Positions 7,340 to 15,551 of a stretch of 40,140 bases of DNA are shown here, piece by piece. This DNA is from Flavobacterium sp. A45. Its GTDB lineage: Bacteria; Bacteroidota; Bacteroidia; Flavobacteriales; Flavobacteriaceae. Position 1 is the stretch's first letter, and each line of letters begins with the position of its first letter. The position numbers and the translations under genes were made by a program. The DNA lies in assembly GCF_002001005.1 (NCBI RefSeq), contig NZ_MUNX01000034.1:1-40140 (forward strand), in the 5' to 3' direction. The notes below the pieces were generated by a model. It made no database searches and was not told the DNA's origin. It saw nothing but the letters and a program-made list of their open reading frames with translations.

Positions 7340-8917
7340 ATGAAGTCGTCAAACATTCGAACACCAGGTGTCTATATTGAGGAATTAAATGCTTTTCCAA
7401 ATTCGGTTGTGGCTGTTGCAACAGCTGTACCAGCATTTATAGGATACACTCCACAAGCCTCTTACGAAGGAAAATCATATACAAATGTACCCGTACGAAT
7501 CACATCGTTTTCAGAATTCCAAGCTTTTTTTTGTTTACCCGACCCTACGCTTCCTGCAAGTCCAACTAAACAATACAGCCCTCAATATTACTTAGTAAAA
7601 CAAAACAACCAACCATCAAAGGGGGATTCTATGATGATTGGTGGTTCCTACTATTCTATTGTTCCAGATCCCAATACCATCTATTATTTGTACAATAGCG
7701 TAAAGCTTTTTTATGAAAATGGTGGCGGTGATGCCTACATTGTGTCAGTTGGAACTTATGGATTTCCTTCTAAAAAGCCAATGATTCCAGGCACTCCAAT
7801 TGTAAACCCAAATGTGCAACTAAATGACTTATTGTCGGGTCTTTCTTTATTGCTAAATGAACCAGAACCAACAATGTACATCTGTCCGGAAGCAACCTTA
7901 TTAAGTATTGAAGATAATGGTACTCTTATGCAAAGTATGCTCCTTCAATCCACAAATATGCAAACCGCAATGTGCTTGTTCGATATCATTGGAGGAAATG
8001 ATCCCGATCCAATTTTATACACACAAGACATTGAAAGTTTCAGAATGAATACTGGTTCGCTTGGATTAAATTATGGAATGGCTTACTACCCTTTCATAGG
8101 AACCACTATAATGCAAAATCAAGACATTGATTATACCAACTTATTTGGTGGAGATCTAAAACAATTAGAACCGATTATTAATCCTGCCATTGCTCCTAAC
8201 CCCACTGTTGCAACAATTATTGCAAATATTCAAAATCCAAAGAGTAGTTTGACGGTAACCCAAAATAATAATGCACTATTGAATGCGAGTCTAATTTATT
8301 CGCAAATCATAAAGCACGTATTGAATATCGCCAATATTCTCCCTCCAAGTGGTGCAATGGCTGGAGTAATTACTACTGTCGACAATCAGGTTGGTCCTTG
8401 GCAAGCACCTGCAAACACTTCTATCATCGGAGCTACTTCATTACCTATTTACATTTCAGAGAGCCAACAAGCCAACTTAAATATAGATGCCGTTTCCGGT
8501 AAATCCATAAATGCCATTCGATTATTCAATGGACTTGGTATTTTAATTTGGGGATCCAGAACTCTGGATGGAAATAGCCAAGACTGGAAATATATTCCAG
8601 TAAGAAGAACTATGATTTTCATTGAGCAGTCATGCAAATTGGCAGCTCAGGCTTATGTTTTTCAACCCAATGACAAAAACACCTGGGAAGCCGTAAAATC
8701 AATGATTGGAAGTTTTTTAACTTCAATTTGGCAACAAGGCGGTCTAATGGGTGCCAGTGCATCTGATGCTTTTTCAGTAGCTTGCGGTTTAGGCTCAACA
8801 ATGACTGGTGATGATATACTGAACGGATTTATGAATATTACCGTAAAAGTAGCCGTTGTTCATCCCGACGAATTCATTGTAATTACATTCCAACAACAAA
8901 TGGCAACCTCAAGTTAA
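7340..8917 (+). CDS. Contractile tail sheath protein (injection system)
   Basis: 525 residues of the phage tail sheath family. The N terminus carries the hallmark TPGVYIEE, followed by AVATAVPAFIGYTPQA, and the C-terminal sheath domain (about 370-520) includes GRTLDG-like GSRTLDGNSQDWKYIPVRRTM and a FxxxDE-like end (VVHPDEFIVITFQQQ). In extracellular contractile injection systems (Afp, PVC, MAC) such subunits polymerise around the tube and contract to drive it into a target. Only one sheath gene is present, whereas Afp/PVC loci carry three. It is first of five same-strand genes (sheath, tube, tube, spike, PAAR), with a terminator just upstream. No recycling ATPase is encoded nearby. Confidence 0.9.
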   Translation: MKSSNIRTPGVYIEELNAFPNSVVAVATAVPAFIGYTPQASYEGKSYTNVPVRITSFSEFQAFFCLPDPTLPASPTKQYSPQYYLVKQNNQPSKGDSMMIGGSYYSIVPDPNTIYYLYNSVKLFYENGGGDAYIVSVGTYGFPSKKPMIPGTPIVNPNVQLNDLLSGLSLLLNEPEPTMYICPEATLLSIEDNGTLMQSMLLQSTNMQTAMCLFDIIGGNDPDPILYTQDIESFRMNTGSLGLNYGMAYYPFIGTTIMQNQDIDYTNLFGGDLKQLEPIINPAIAPNPTVATIIANIQNPKSSLTVTQNNNALLNASLIYSQIIKHVLNIANILPPSGAMAGVITTVDNQVGPWQAPANTSIIGATSLPIYISESQQANLNIDAVSGKSINAIRLFNGLGILIWGSRTLDGNSQDWKYIPVRRTMIFIEQSCKLAAQAYVFQPNDKNTWEAVKSMIGSFLTSIWQQGGLMGASASDAFSVACGLGSTMTGDDILNGFMNITVKVAVVHPDEFIVITFQQQMATSS

Positions 8918-8951
8918 TTAAGGAAATTTTTAATTTAAAAATAAATAATTT

Positions 8952-9419
8952 ATGACAACAGATGACGGTAGCATAGAAGGCGAAACTTGGCCCATGCCAA
9001 AATTTAGATTTGAAGTAGACTTTGGTACAGAATTAACAAAAGTAGCTTTCCAGGAAGTATCCGGAATGGATGTAGAAAACCAAATACTAGAATATCGTAA
9101 AAGTAACAGCCCTCTTTTCTCGGAAGAAAAAATGCCGGGCATCACCAAATACGGAAATATTACCATGAAGCGAGGCATCTTTGTGAATGACAATACCTTT
9201 TGGAATTGGCATCAGCAAGTGGTAATGAATACAATCAAAAGGAGAACGGTTGTAATAAAATTGTTGGACGAAAAAGGATCAATAACCATGCAATGGACAT
9301 TGAATAATGCTTGGCCAACAAAAATTACCAGCACCGATCTAAAATCAGATGGAAATGAGGTAGCCGTTGATACCATAGAAATTGCTCACGAACAATTAAT
9401 TATTTCAAATGGGCAATGA
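8952..9419 (+). CDS. Inner tube protein 1 (gp19/Afp1-like)
   Basis: 155 residues of the phage T4 gp19-like tail tube family. Recognisable segments are FRFEVDFG, VAFQEVSGMDVENQILEYRKSNSPLF (as in Afp1/Pvc1), ITMKRGIF and LLDEKGSITMQWTLNNAWPTKITSTDLKSDGNEVAVDTIEIAHE. It would form the hexameric rings of the rigid inner tube inside the sheath. It lies 34 nt after the sheath and its last 11 nt overlap the next tube gene, implying one transcript. Paralogous to the following gene by shared AFQEVSG, KRGI and N-x-(W/Y)-P motifs. Confidence 0.88.
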   Translation: MTTDDGSIEGETWPMPKFRFEVDFGTELTKVAFQEVSGMDVENQILEYRKSNSPLFSEEKMPGITKYGNITMKRGIFVNDNTFWNWHQQVVMNTIKRRTVVIKLLDEKGSITMQWTLNNAWPTKITSTDLKSDGNEVAVDTIEIAHEQLIISNGQ

Positions 9420-9873
9420 TATTCCAATAGGATTTTATTTTAAACTTACTTTTCAAAACCAAGATATTGCTTTCCAAGAAGTTTCGGGCATTTCAAAAGA
9501 ATTAAGCATTGAAGAAGTTTCTAGTGGTGGGGAAAATCGTTTTAAGTACCGTCTCCCAACTGTTTCCAGCAGCCAAAACTTAATACTTAAGAGAGGCATT
9601 ACGCCTGTTGGTTCCTTATTAGTGAATTGGTGTGTCGATAGTATTGATCAAAGATTATCCAGTACAATTCAACCACATAATGTGACATTAAGTTTACTCG
9701 ATGCAAACGGTCAAATACTTATTATATGGACTTTTCATAATGCTTATCCAGTAAAATATGTTGTTTCAGACTTGACCTCTCAAGAAAGTGGTATCATTAT
9801 AGAATCAATGGAACTAGCATATACCTATTTTGATATTTCTCCGATTGCAAATAATTTTAACTATTTTACCTAA
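9409..9873 (+). CDS. Inner tube protein 2 (tube initiator, Afp5-like)
   Basis: 154 residues, second gp19-family tube protein: FYFKLTFQNQDIAFQEVSGISKELSIEEVSSGGENRFKYRLP, LILKRGI, LLDANGQILIIWTFHNAYPVKYVVSDL. It aligns along its length with the preceding tube gene but diverges strongly. The second, divergent tube paralog in eCIS (Afp5/Pvc5) sits at the base of the tube on the spike, and the order here (just before the spike gene) fits that role. Start 9409 overlaps the preceding stop by 11 nt. The gene ends four nucleotides before the spike ATG. In Afp-type loci a LysM protein would come next; it is absent. Confidence 0.8.
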   Translation: MGNDIPIGFYFKLTFQNQDIAFQEVSGISKELSIEEVSSGGENRFKYRLPTVSSSQNLILKRGITPVGSLLVNWCVDSIDQRLSSTIQPHNVTLSLLDANGQILIIWTFHNAYPVKYVVSDLTSQESGIIIESMELAYTYFDISPIANNFNYFT

Positions 9874-9877
9874 ACTA

Positions 9878-11677
9878 ATGAGTACTACAAGCGAAATATC
9901 AAGTGGTGGAATTCCCACTTTTTCAATCAAAATTAATGGAAATGCAATACCCGAAACCTTGAATGTATTTTCAGTTCATGTTGAAAAAAAAGTAAACCGA
10001 ATCCCTACTGCAAAAATTATGATCTTAGATGGAGAGCCCAATACAGGACAATTTGAAGCCAGCTCATCAAGTACTTTTCTACCTGGGGCCACAATTAGCA
10101 TTGAAGCCGGATATGATTCCAAAAATGAATTAATTTTTAAAGGGATAATTACAAGTCAATCACTTCGAATTGATAGTTTGATCGGGTCTGCACTAGAAGT
10201 TGAATGTCGAGATGCTGCTGTTAAAATGATTATGGGAAGAAAAAGCGTCACTTATGCCAATAAAAAAAACAGTGATATTATTTCGTCTATTATAGGAAAC
10301 TATTCAGCATTAGAATCTGATGTGACGACTACTACAAAAGTATGGCCAGAACAGGTTCAACATTATGTAACCGACTGGGATTATATTTTGGCTCTTGCCG
10401 AAGCAAATGGTTTAATCGTTACTACAATAAACGGGAAAATTTCTGTGAATGCACCAGATAAAGATACATCATCAGTACTTACGGTAACTTACGGCGATAA
10501 TCTTTTGGAATTTAATGCCAAATTAAATTCCACTACTCAACTTGGAAACGTTACTTCCAATTCATGGGATTATAAAAATCAAGAAGTAATTAATAGTGAA
10601 GCAACGCCAAATATAGCAGGATCAGGCAATCTATCCACTAAAAAACTTTCTGAAGTCATTGATCTACCTTCCTTTCAATTGCAAACATCGGCACCATTAG
10701 AAACCGCCGATTTAAATGATTGGTCCAAAGCCCAAATTATAAAAAGTGAATATTCTAAAATAATGGGTGAAGCCAAATTTAAAGGAACAAATCTGATTGA
10801 TCCTGGGAAGTATATGACTTTTCAAGGGCTTGGAGATCGTTTTAATGGGGACTACCTCATCTCTGGAGTTGTTCATAATTTATCAGATGGTAACTGGATT
10901 TCCGAAGTGAGTCTTGGTCTTTCTCCAATTTGGTTTACAGAAGAACCCGATGTAATGGCTCCACCAGCATCTGGCCTTTTACCAGGAGCTAGGGGTCTTT
11001 TGAACGGAACAGTCAAACAAATATTTGGTGACCCCGATTCACAATACAGAATTCTGGTAGATATTCCATTATTTGACACTAACGGATCGGGCATTTGGGC
11101 AAGACTATCAAATTTCTATTCAACTAGTGGCGCAGGAGTCTTTTTTTTGCCCGAAGTGGGTGATGAAGTCATACTTGGATTTTTAAATGAAGACCCCCGT
11201 TTTCCAGTAATATTAGGAAGTATGTATAGTAGCTCTAAAATTAAACCTTTTGCAGGAGTAGAACCTAACGAAAAAAACTCGAAAAAAGCGATTGTTTCCA
11301 AATCTGGAATTTCGGTAGAGTTTGATGATGAAAATAAAATTTGGACAGTTGCCACACCTAATAAGAATACAATCATCATTAGTGACAAAGACAAGCAAAT
11401 CACCATTAAGGATGAAAATCAAAATAGCATTGTAATGTCCAGTAACGGTATTGATATGTCGAGTTCGAAAAACATAACCATTTCGGCTCAGGAGAAAGTT
11501 ACCATCAAAGGATCTCAAGGAATTACTATTGAATCCAATGGTGGCGATATTGAAACTAAAGGATTGAATATAAAAGAATCGGCAGATATGCAATATTCCG
11601 CCCAAGGCGGACAAATAGCACAAGTATCTGGAGGAATGGAATTAACGCTGAAAGGCGCAATGGTAATGATAAATTAA
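9878..11677 (+). CDS. VgrG/gp5-gp27-like baseplate spike protein
   Basis: 599 residues from ATG 9878, chosen over an in-frame ATG at 9830 because 9878 lies 4 nt after the previous stop and the extra 16 residues would overlap that gene. About 10-345: gp27/late-control-D-like region (VHVEKKVNRIPTAKIMILDG, ISIEAGYDSKNELIFKGIITSQ, VECRDAAVKM). About 365-460: gp5 OB-fold (GTVKQIFGDPDSQYRILVDI, GIWARLSNF, FLPEVGDEVILGFLNEDPRFPVILGSMY). About 480-599: short repetitive strands (KQITIKDENQN, SSSKNITISAQEKVTIKGSQG) expected to form the triple-stranded beta-helix of the needle. Afp8/Pvc8 and T6SS VgrG share this plan. No extra C-terminal effector domain is seen. The stop is 5 nt before the PAAR gene. 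Confidence 0.88.
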   Translation: MSTTSEISSGGIPTFSIKINGNAIPETLNVFSVHVEKKVNRIPTAKIMILDGEPNTGQFEASSSSTFLPGATISIEAGYDSKNELIFKGIITSQSLRIDSLIGSALEVECRDAAVKMIMGRKSVTYANKKNSDIISSIIGNYSALESDVTTTTKVWPEQVQHYVTDWDYILALAEANGLIVTTINGKISVNAPDKDTSSVLTVTYGDNLLEFNAKLNSTTQLGNVTSNSWDYKNQEVINSEATPNIAGSGNLSTKKLSEVIDLPSFQLQTSAPLETADLNDWSKAQIIKSEYSKIMGEAKFKGTNLIDPGKYMTFQGLGDRFNGDYLISGVVHNLSDGNWISEVSLGLSPIWFTEEPDVMAPPASGLLPGARGLLNGTVKQIFGDPDSQYRILVDIPLFDTNGSGIWARLSNFYSTSGAGVFFLPEVGDEVILGFLNEDPRFPVILGSMYSSSKIKPFAGVEPNEKNSKKAIVSKSGISVEFDDENKIWTVATPNKNTIIISDKDKQITIKDENQNSIVMSSNGIDMSSSKNITISAQEKVTIKGSQGITIESNGGDIETKGLNIKESADMQYSAQGGQIAQVSGGMELTLKGAMVMIN

Positions 11678-11682
11678 ACGAT

Positions 11683-11982
11683 ATGCCAGCTGCAGCAAGA
11701 CTTACAGATTTTCACGAATGCCCAATGGTAACCCCAGGATTACCACCTATTCCACATGTTGGCGGGCCAATAATTGGTCCGGGTGAGCCAACAGTACTAA
11801 TAGCAGGATTACCTGCAGCCAGAGTTGGTGACATGCTAGTTTGTGTTGGACCACCTGATTCGATTGTAAAAGGTTCATCATCCGTAATGATTGGCGGAAT
11901 GCCAGCAGCAAGAATGGGAGATCAAACTGCTCACGGTGGATCAATTGTACTAGGAGCATTTAATGTTATGATTGGTGGGTAG
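11683..11982 (+). CDS. PAAR-domain spike tip protein
   Basis: 99 residues, almost entirely a PAAR domain: MPAAARLTDFHEC, repeated PAARVGDM and PAARMGDQTAHGG motifs, and final FNVMIGG. Histidines and cysteines (H11, C13, the C in MLVCVG, the H in TAHGG) would bind the Zn ion that sharpens the tip. It caps the spike trimer encoded just upstream. No C-terminal toxin extension is present, so any effector would have to be attached otherwise. It is the last gene of the cluster; the next 150 nt show no remnant of gp25 or baseplate genes. Confidence 0.9.
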   Translation: MPAAARLTDFHECPMVTPGLPPIPHVGGPIIGPGEPTVLIAGLPAARVGDMLVCVGPPDSIVKGSSSVMIGGMPAARMGDQTAHGGSIVLGAFNVMIGG

Positions 11983-12133
11983 AAAATTGAAAACCATAAA
12001 TTGCAATACAACTACTTACCACATAATAAAACATAGTGATTAATACATTCGATAAATAAATACAACAAACTAAAAACCAGATAATTAATCCATTTTTATT
12101 AATTTTATATTGATAATATAAAAGATAATAAAA

Positions 12134-13084
12134 ATGGAAAATAAAAAAATAATAACAGTATTTGGTGCAACAGGCTCACAAGGAGGAGGACTTGCCAGAG
12201 CTATTTTGGCAGATGCAACTAGTGAGTTTGCAGTAAGAGTCGTAACAAGAGATGCAAATTCAGAAAAATCCAAAGCTTTTTCTAAATTAGGTGCCGAAAT
12301 AGTCGAAGCTAATATTGATGACATACAAAGCATTAAAAAAGCTATTGCAGGTGCTTATGGAGCTTATTTTGTTACTTTTTTCTGGGAACACTTCTCTGTA
12401 GACAAAGAATTGCAAGAAGTGAACAATTTTATTGAAGCCGCCAGAGAATCTCATTTGCAGCACATCATTTGGTCAACTTTAGAAGATACGAGAAACTGGA
12501 TGAGGCTGGATGATGACCGAATGCCAACGCTTCACGGCAAATACAAAGTACCACACTTTGACGGAAAAGGAGAAGCTGATCACTATTTTAGAGAAGCCGA
12601 ACTACCAACAACTTTTTTAAGAACCTCTTTTTATTGGGACAATTTTATTTATTTTGGTATGGGACCCCAAAAAGGAGAAGACGGTAATTACTATATCGCA
12701 TTCCCAATGGATGATAAAAAATTGCCAGCCATAGCTGCTGAAGATATTGGTAGATGTGCTTATGGAATTTTCAAAAAAGGAAAAGAGTTGATTGGAAAAA
12801 CGGTTGGTATTGCAGGCGAAAAATTAAGTGGAGATGAAATGGCAGAAAAACTATCAAAAGCGCTGGACAAAAAAGTGCTTTTTAATCCCGTAACCCCAGA
12901 AGCATACCGAAATTTTGGATTTCCAGGCGCCGATGATTTAGGCAATATGTTTCAATTTAAAAGAGATTTCAATGAGGACTTTAATGAAGCTAGAAATGAA
13001 GCTTTCTCCAAAGAATTGAATCCTGAACTACAAAATTTTGACCAATGGCTTTCAGCAAATGCTTCTCGAATTCCTATAGTGTAA
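12134..13084 (+). CDS. NmrA-like NAD(P)-binding family protein
   Basis: 316 residues, atypical short-chain dehydrogenase of the NmrA/HSCARG type. The Rossmann dinucleotide loop VFGATGSQGGGLARAIL is at about residues 9-25, then VRVVTRDANSEK, a position that often selects NADPH. HIIWSTLEDT and LPTTFLRTSFYWDNF are typical of the family. NmrA relatives are often redox sensors lacking catalysis because the YxxxK dyad is missing. Here a GKYKVPHFDGK segment sits near that site, so activity is undecided. It lies 151 nt after the PAAR gene on the same strand, probably with its own promoter; there is no evident link with the injection genes. Confidence 0.83.
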   Translation: MENKKIITVFGATGSQGGGLARAILADATSEFAVRVVTRDANSEKSKAFSKLGAEIVEANIDDIQSIKKAIAGAYGAYFVTFFWEHFSVDKELQEVNNFIEAARESHLQHIIWSTLEDTRNWMRLDDDRMPTLHGKYKVPHFDGKGEADHYFREAELPTTFLRTSFYWDNFIYFGMGPQKGEDGNYYIAFPMDDKKLPAIAAEDIGRCAYGIFKKGKELIGKTVGIAGEKLSGDEMAEKLSKALDKKVLFNPVTPEAYRNFGFPGADDLGNMFQFKRDFNEDFNEARNEAFSKELNPELQNFDQWLSANASRIPIV

Positions 13085-13299
13085 AATAACAATCGTATAA
13101 AATCCCTCAATTTTAAAAATCAATTGAACTCTAATCGATATTTTAAATCAAATAATATACATTTTCATCCTGAAAAGAGTCTATAAAATTCTTTATTACA
13201 TATTGAACAAAAAACAATCAAGACAGCAGATAAAAGCAGTAAATTTATTATGAAAAAAAATAAAGCTAAAGAAACCATATAAATAACAACCAATAGAAT

Positions 13300-14310
13300 A
13301 TGGACACAGTAACACATACGCTTTTGGGAGCTGCAATTGGCGAAGCAATTCTGGGAAAGAGAATTGGTCGAAAAGCTATGTTTTACGGTGCTTTAACAAG
13401 TAACATTCCTGATATTGATGTTCTTGGAATATTATTTTTAAGTGATTCAAAGCAGTTGTTGTTTCATCGTGGCATCACACATTCTATTTTCTTTTTACTA
13501 TTAATTTCAATACTATTGGGATGGCTTACCAAATTTTGGATAAAGGATAACCGCGTAAATTGGAAGAATTGGACAATATTATTTCTCCTCACAATGCTCT
13601 CACATCTTTTATTGGATTCCCTTACTTGTTATGGTTTGGGGATATTTGAACCTTTTAATAATTACAGACTGTCTTTCAATACCATTTTTGTAGCTGATCC
13701 TTTTTATACATTGCCGCTTTTTATTGGTGTATTACTTCCTTTTATTGGAAACAGAAATTCAAACGCAATATCAAAATGGAATACAATTGGTTTATGCATT
13801 AGCTCCAGTTATTTGATTTTTACATTCATAACCCACAACTATGTTTTACGGGTTATGAAAAACTCTTTTAACGAACAAAAATTAGTAAGCAATGATTTTA
13901 CAGTAACTCCTACACCACTTAATACTTTTTTGTGGATGGGATTTTCAAATGATGAAGAGGGATCATGGATTGGTTACTATTCCATCTTTGACAAAGAAAA
14001 AAAAATAAACTATTTCAGAGTTCAAAAAAATGATTCATTATTACAGCCATTTGAAAATAATGAGAGTATAAAAAATTTAAAGCAACTTTCAAAAGGAAAC
14101 TATTTCATTTCAAAAGAAGATTCTATTCTATATTTTAACGACATCCGATTTGGTCAAGTTAGTGGATGGAATACTGCTGATGCCCCATTTGCATTTAAGT
14201 TCAACCTCAACAAAAATGCAGAAAATAAAAGAGCTTTGAACAGAATAAAATATAACGAGCCAACATACGAATGGTTTACCACATTAGTAAACAGAATTAA
14301 AGGTAAATAA
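13300..14310 (+). CDS. YdjM/YfhO-like membrane-bound metal-dependent hydrolase
   Basis: 336 residues. N terminus MDTVTHTLLGAAIGEAILG with the family's D-x-x-T-H motif, then SNIPDIDVL, LFHRGITHSIFFLL and LSHLLLDSLTCYG, which supply the histidine and aspartate ligands of the YdjM-type putative metal hydrolase family (Pfam PF04307). About four to five transmembrane helices are clear between 60 and 190; the C-terminal half (about 200-336) is a soluble, lysine-rich region. Substrate unknown; E. coli YdjM is SOS-induced. The downstream phospholipase D-like gene begins 24 nt later, suggesting an operon with possible membrane-lipid theme. Confidence 0.8.
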   Translation: MDTVTHTLLGAAIGEAILGKRIGRKAMFYGALTSNIPDIDVLGILFLSDSKQLLFHRGITHSIFFLLLISILLGWLTKFWIKDNRVNWKNWTILFLLTMLSHLLLDSLTCYGLGIFEPFNNYRLSFNTIFVADPFYTLPLFIGVLLPFIGNRNSNAISKWNTIGLCISSSYLIFTFITHNYVLRVMKNSFNEQKLVSNDFTVTPTPLNTFLWMGFSNDEEGSWIGYYSIFDKEKKINYFRVQKNDSLLQPFENNESIKNLKQLSKGNYFISKEDSILYFNDIRFGQVSGWNTADAPFAFKFNLNKNAENKRALNRIKYNEPTYEWFTTLVNRIKGK

Positions 14311-14334
14311 TTTTAATGCTAATTTTCAACACTA

Positions 14335-15531
14335 ATGTTAGGACAAGAAACACGAACACCAATTTTTCAAGAAAATAATAGCAGTCAAGAAAAGGTAACT
14401 CTTGTACGCAGCGGAGAAGATTATTTTTTGCGTGCCAAAAGCATTATTTTGAATGCAAAAACAGAGATTCATTTGCAAATGTACATTTTTGAAAATGATG
14501 CTACTGGTGTAGAAATCATCAATGCCTTAAAAGAAGCTGCAATTAGAAACGTAAAAATCTATATGCTTCTTGATGGATATGGCTCCTACTCGTTCCCTAA
14601 TCTTATCCTAAAAGAACTTACACAATTGGGAATTAACATTCGTTTCTTTTCTCCTTTATTATCCAGAAACAATTTTAATATCGGTCGAAGACTGCATCAT
14701 AAAATTATTATGGCCGATACAACTGTGGTTCTTATTGGTGGTATCAACATTTCAAACAATTATAGAGGAACATCGGCAGAGAATCCCTGGCTTGATTATG
14801 CCATTCAGATAGAAAGCAACGAAACTGCAATGCAAATCAATCAATTGTGTCAAAATATCTATTTTAAACATAAAAGAACGCAAAAAATAAAATTACCGCC
14901 TGCTGCATACTCAGACAAGGAAACAACTGTTAGCATACTGCTAAATGATTGGCTCAAAAGAAACAATGAAATTGCAATGGCCTATGTAAAATCCATTCAA
15001 AAAGCGCAAAAAGAAATTGTAATCGTAGGGTGTTATTTTCTGCCAGGTCGAAGATTTACAAAAGTTTTAAAAAATGCTGCCAATAAAGGTGTTAAAACAA
15101 AACTCATCCTTTCTGGAATTTCCGATGTTCCGCTGATGAAACGCGCAACCTGCCATTTGTATTCTTCCCTTCTTCAAAATAATATTGAGCTATACGAATG
15201 GAACAAATCTGTTTTACATGGCAAAGTAGCATTGGTAGATAATAAATGGGCAACTATTGGCTCTTTCAATTTGAACCATTTAAGTTCCTATGGAAGCATC
15301 GAGACCAATGTTGCAATTGAGTCAACAGCATTTGCAAAAACACTTTCATCTGATTTAAACAACGTGATTTCTCAATGTGAAAGGATTACATATGAGGCCA
15401 TAAAACAAAAGAGCAATCTCTTTACAATAACTGCAAACTGGTTTTCCTATCATTTTGTAAGAACGACATTGATAATCTTGACTTATATACCCTACAATAG
15501 ATTTATGGACAAATACAGAGAAGAAAATTAG
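14335..15531 (+). CDS. Phospholipase D-like / cardiolipin synthase-like protein
   Basis: 398 residues with two HKD half-sites: H121-H-K123-x4-D128 followed by GGINISNNY, and H295-x-K297-x4-D302 followed by GSFNLNHLSS. This is the ClsA/ClsB arrangement; the N-terminal transmembrane helices of ClsA are absent, which resembles ClsB/YbhO. Known family reactions are phosphatidyl transfer to make cardiolipin or hydrolysis of phospholipid. The C-terminal part (about 355-390) is hydrophobic and aromatic and may bind the membrane. It sits between a YdjM-like protein (24 nt upstream) and a P-type ATPase (20 nt downstream), probably one transcript. Confidence 0.87.
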   Translation: MLGQETRTPIFQENNSSQEKVTLVRSGEDYFLRAKSIILNAKTEIHLQMYIFENDATGVEIINALKEAAIRNVKIYMLLDGYGSYSFPNLILKELTQLGINIRFFSPLLSRNNFNIGRRLHHKIIMADTTVVLIGGINISNNYRGTSAENPWLDYAIQIESNETAMQINQLCQNIYFKHKRTQKIKLPPAAYSDKETTVSILLNDWLKRNNEIAMAYVKSIQKAQKEIVIVGCYFLPGRRFTKVLKNAANKGVKTKLILSGISDVPLMKRATCHLYSSLLQNNIELYEWNKSVLHGKVALVDNKWATIGSFNLNHLSSYGSIETNVAIESTAFAKTLSSDLNNVISQCERITYEAIKQKSNLFTITANWFSYHFVRTTLIILTYIPYNRFMDKYREEN

Positions 15532-15551
15532 AAAAAATTAAGTAATCCGTT

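Noticed and set aside
9830..9877. Earlier start for the spike gene at 9830
   Set aside because: It would overlap the preceding tube gene by 44 nt; ATG 9878 follows the stop by 4 nt and fits the family N terminus.
11213..11623. Minus-strand ORF of 136 residues inside the spike gene
   Set aside because: Antisense to a well-supported gene; composition does not resemble a protein, and similar minus-strand open frames arise across A+T-rich repeats of the beta-helix.
7340..11982. Remnant of a tailed prophage
   Set aside because: No capsid, portal, terminase, integrase or lysis gene is visible. All five genes are intact and ordered as in extracellular injection systems.
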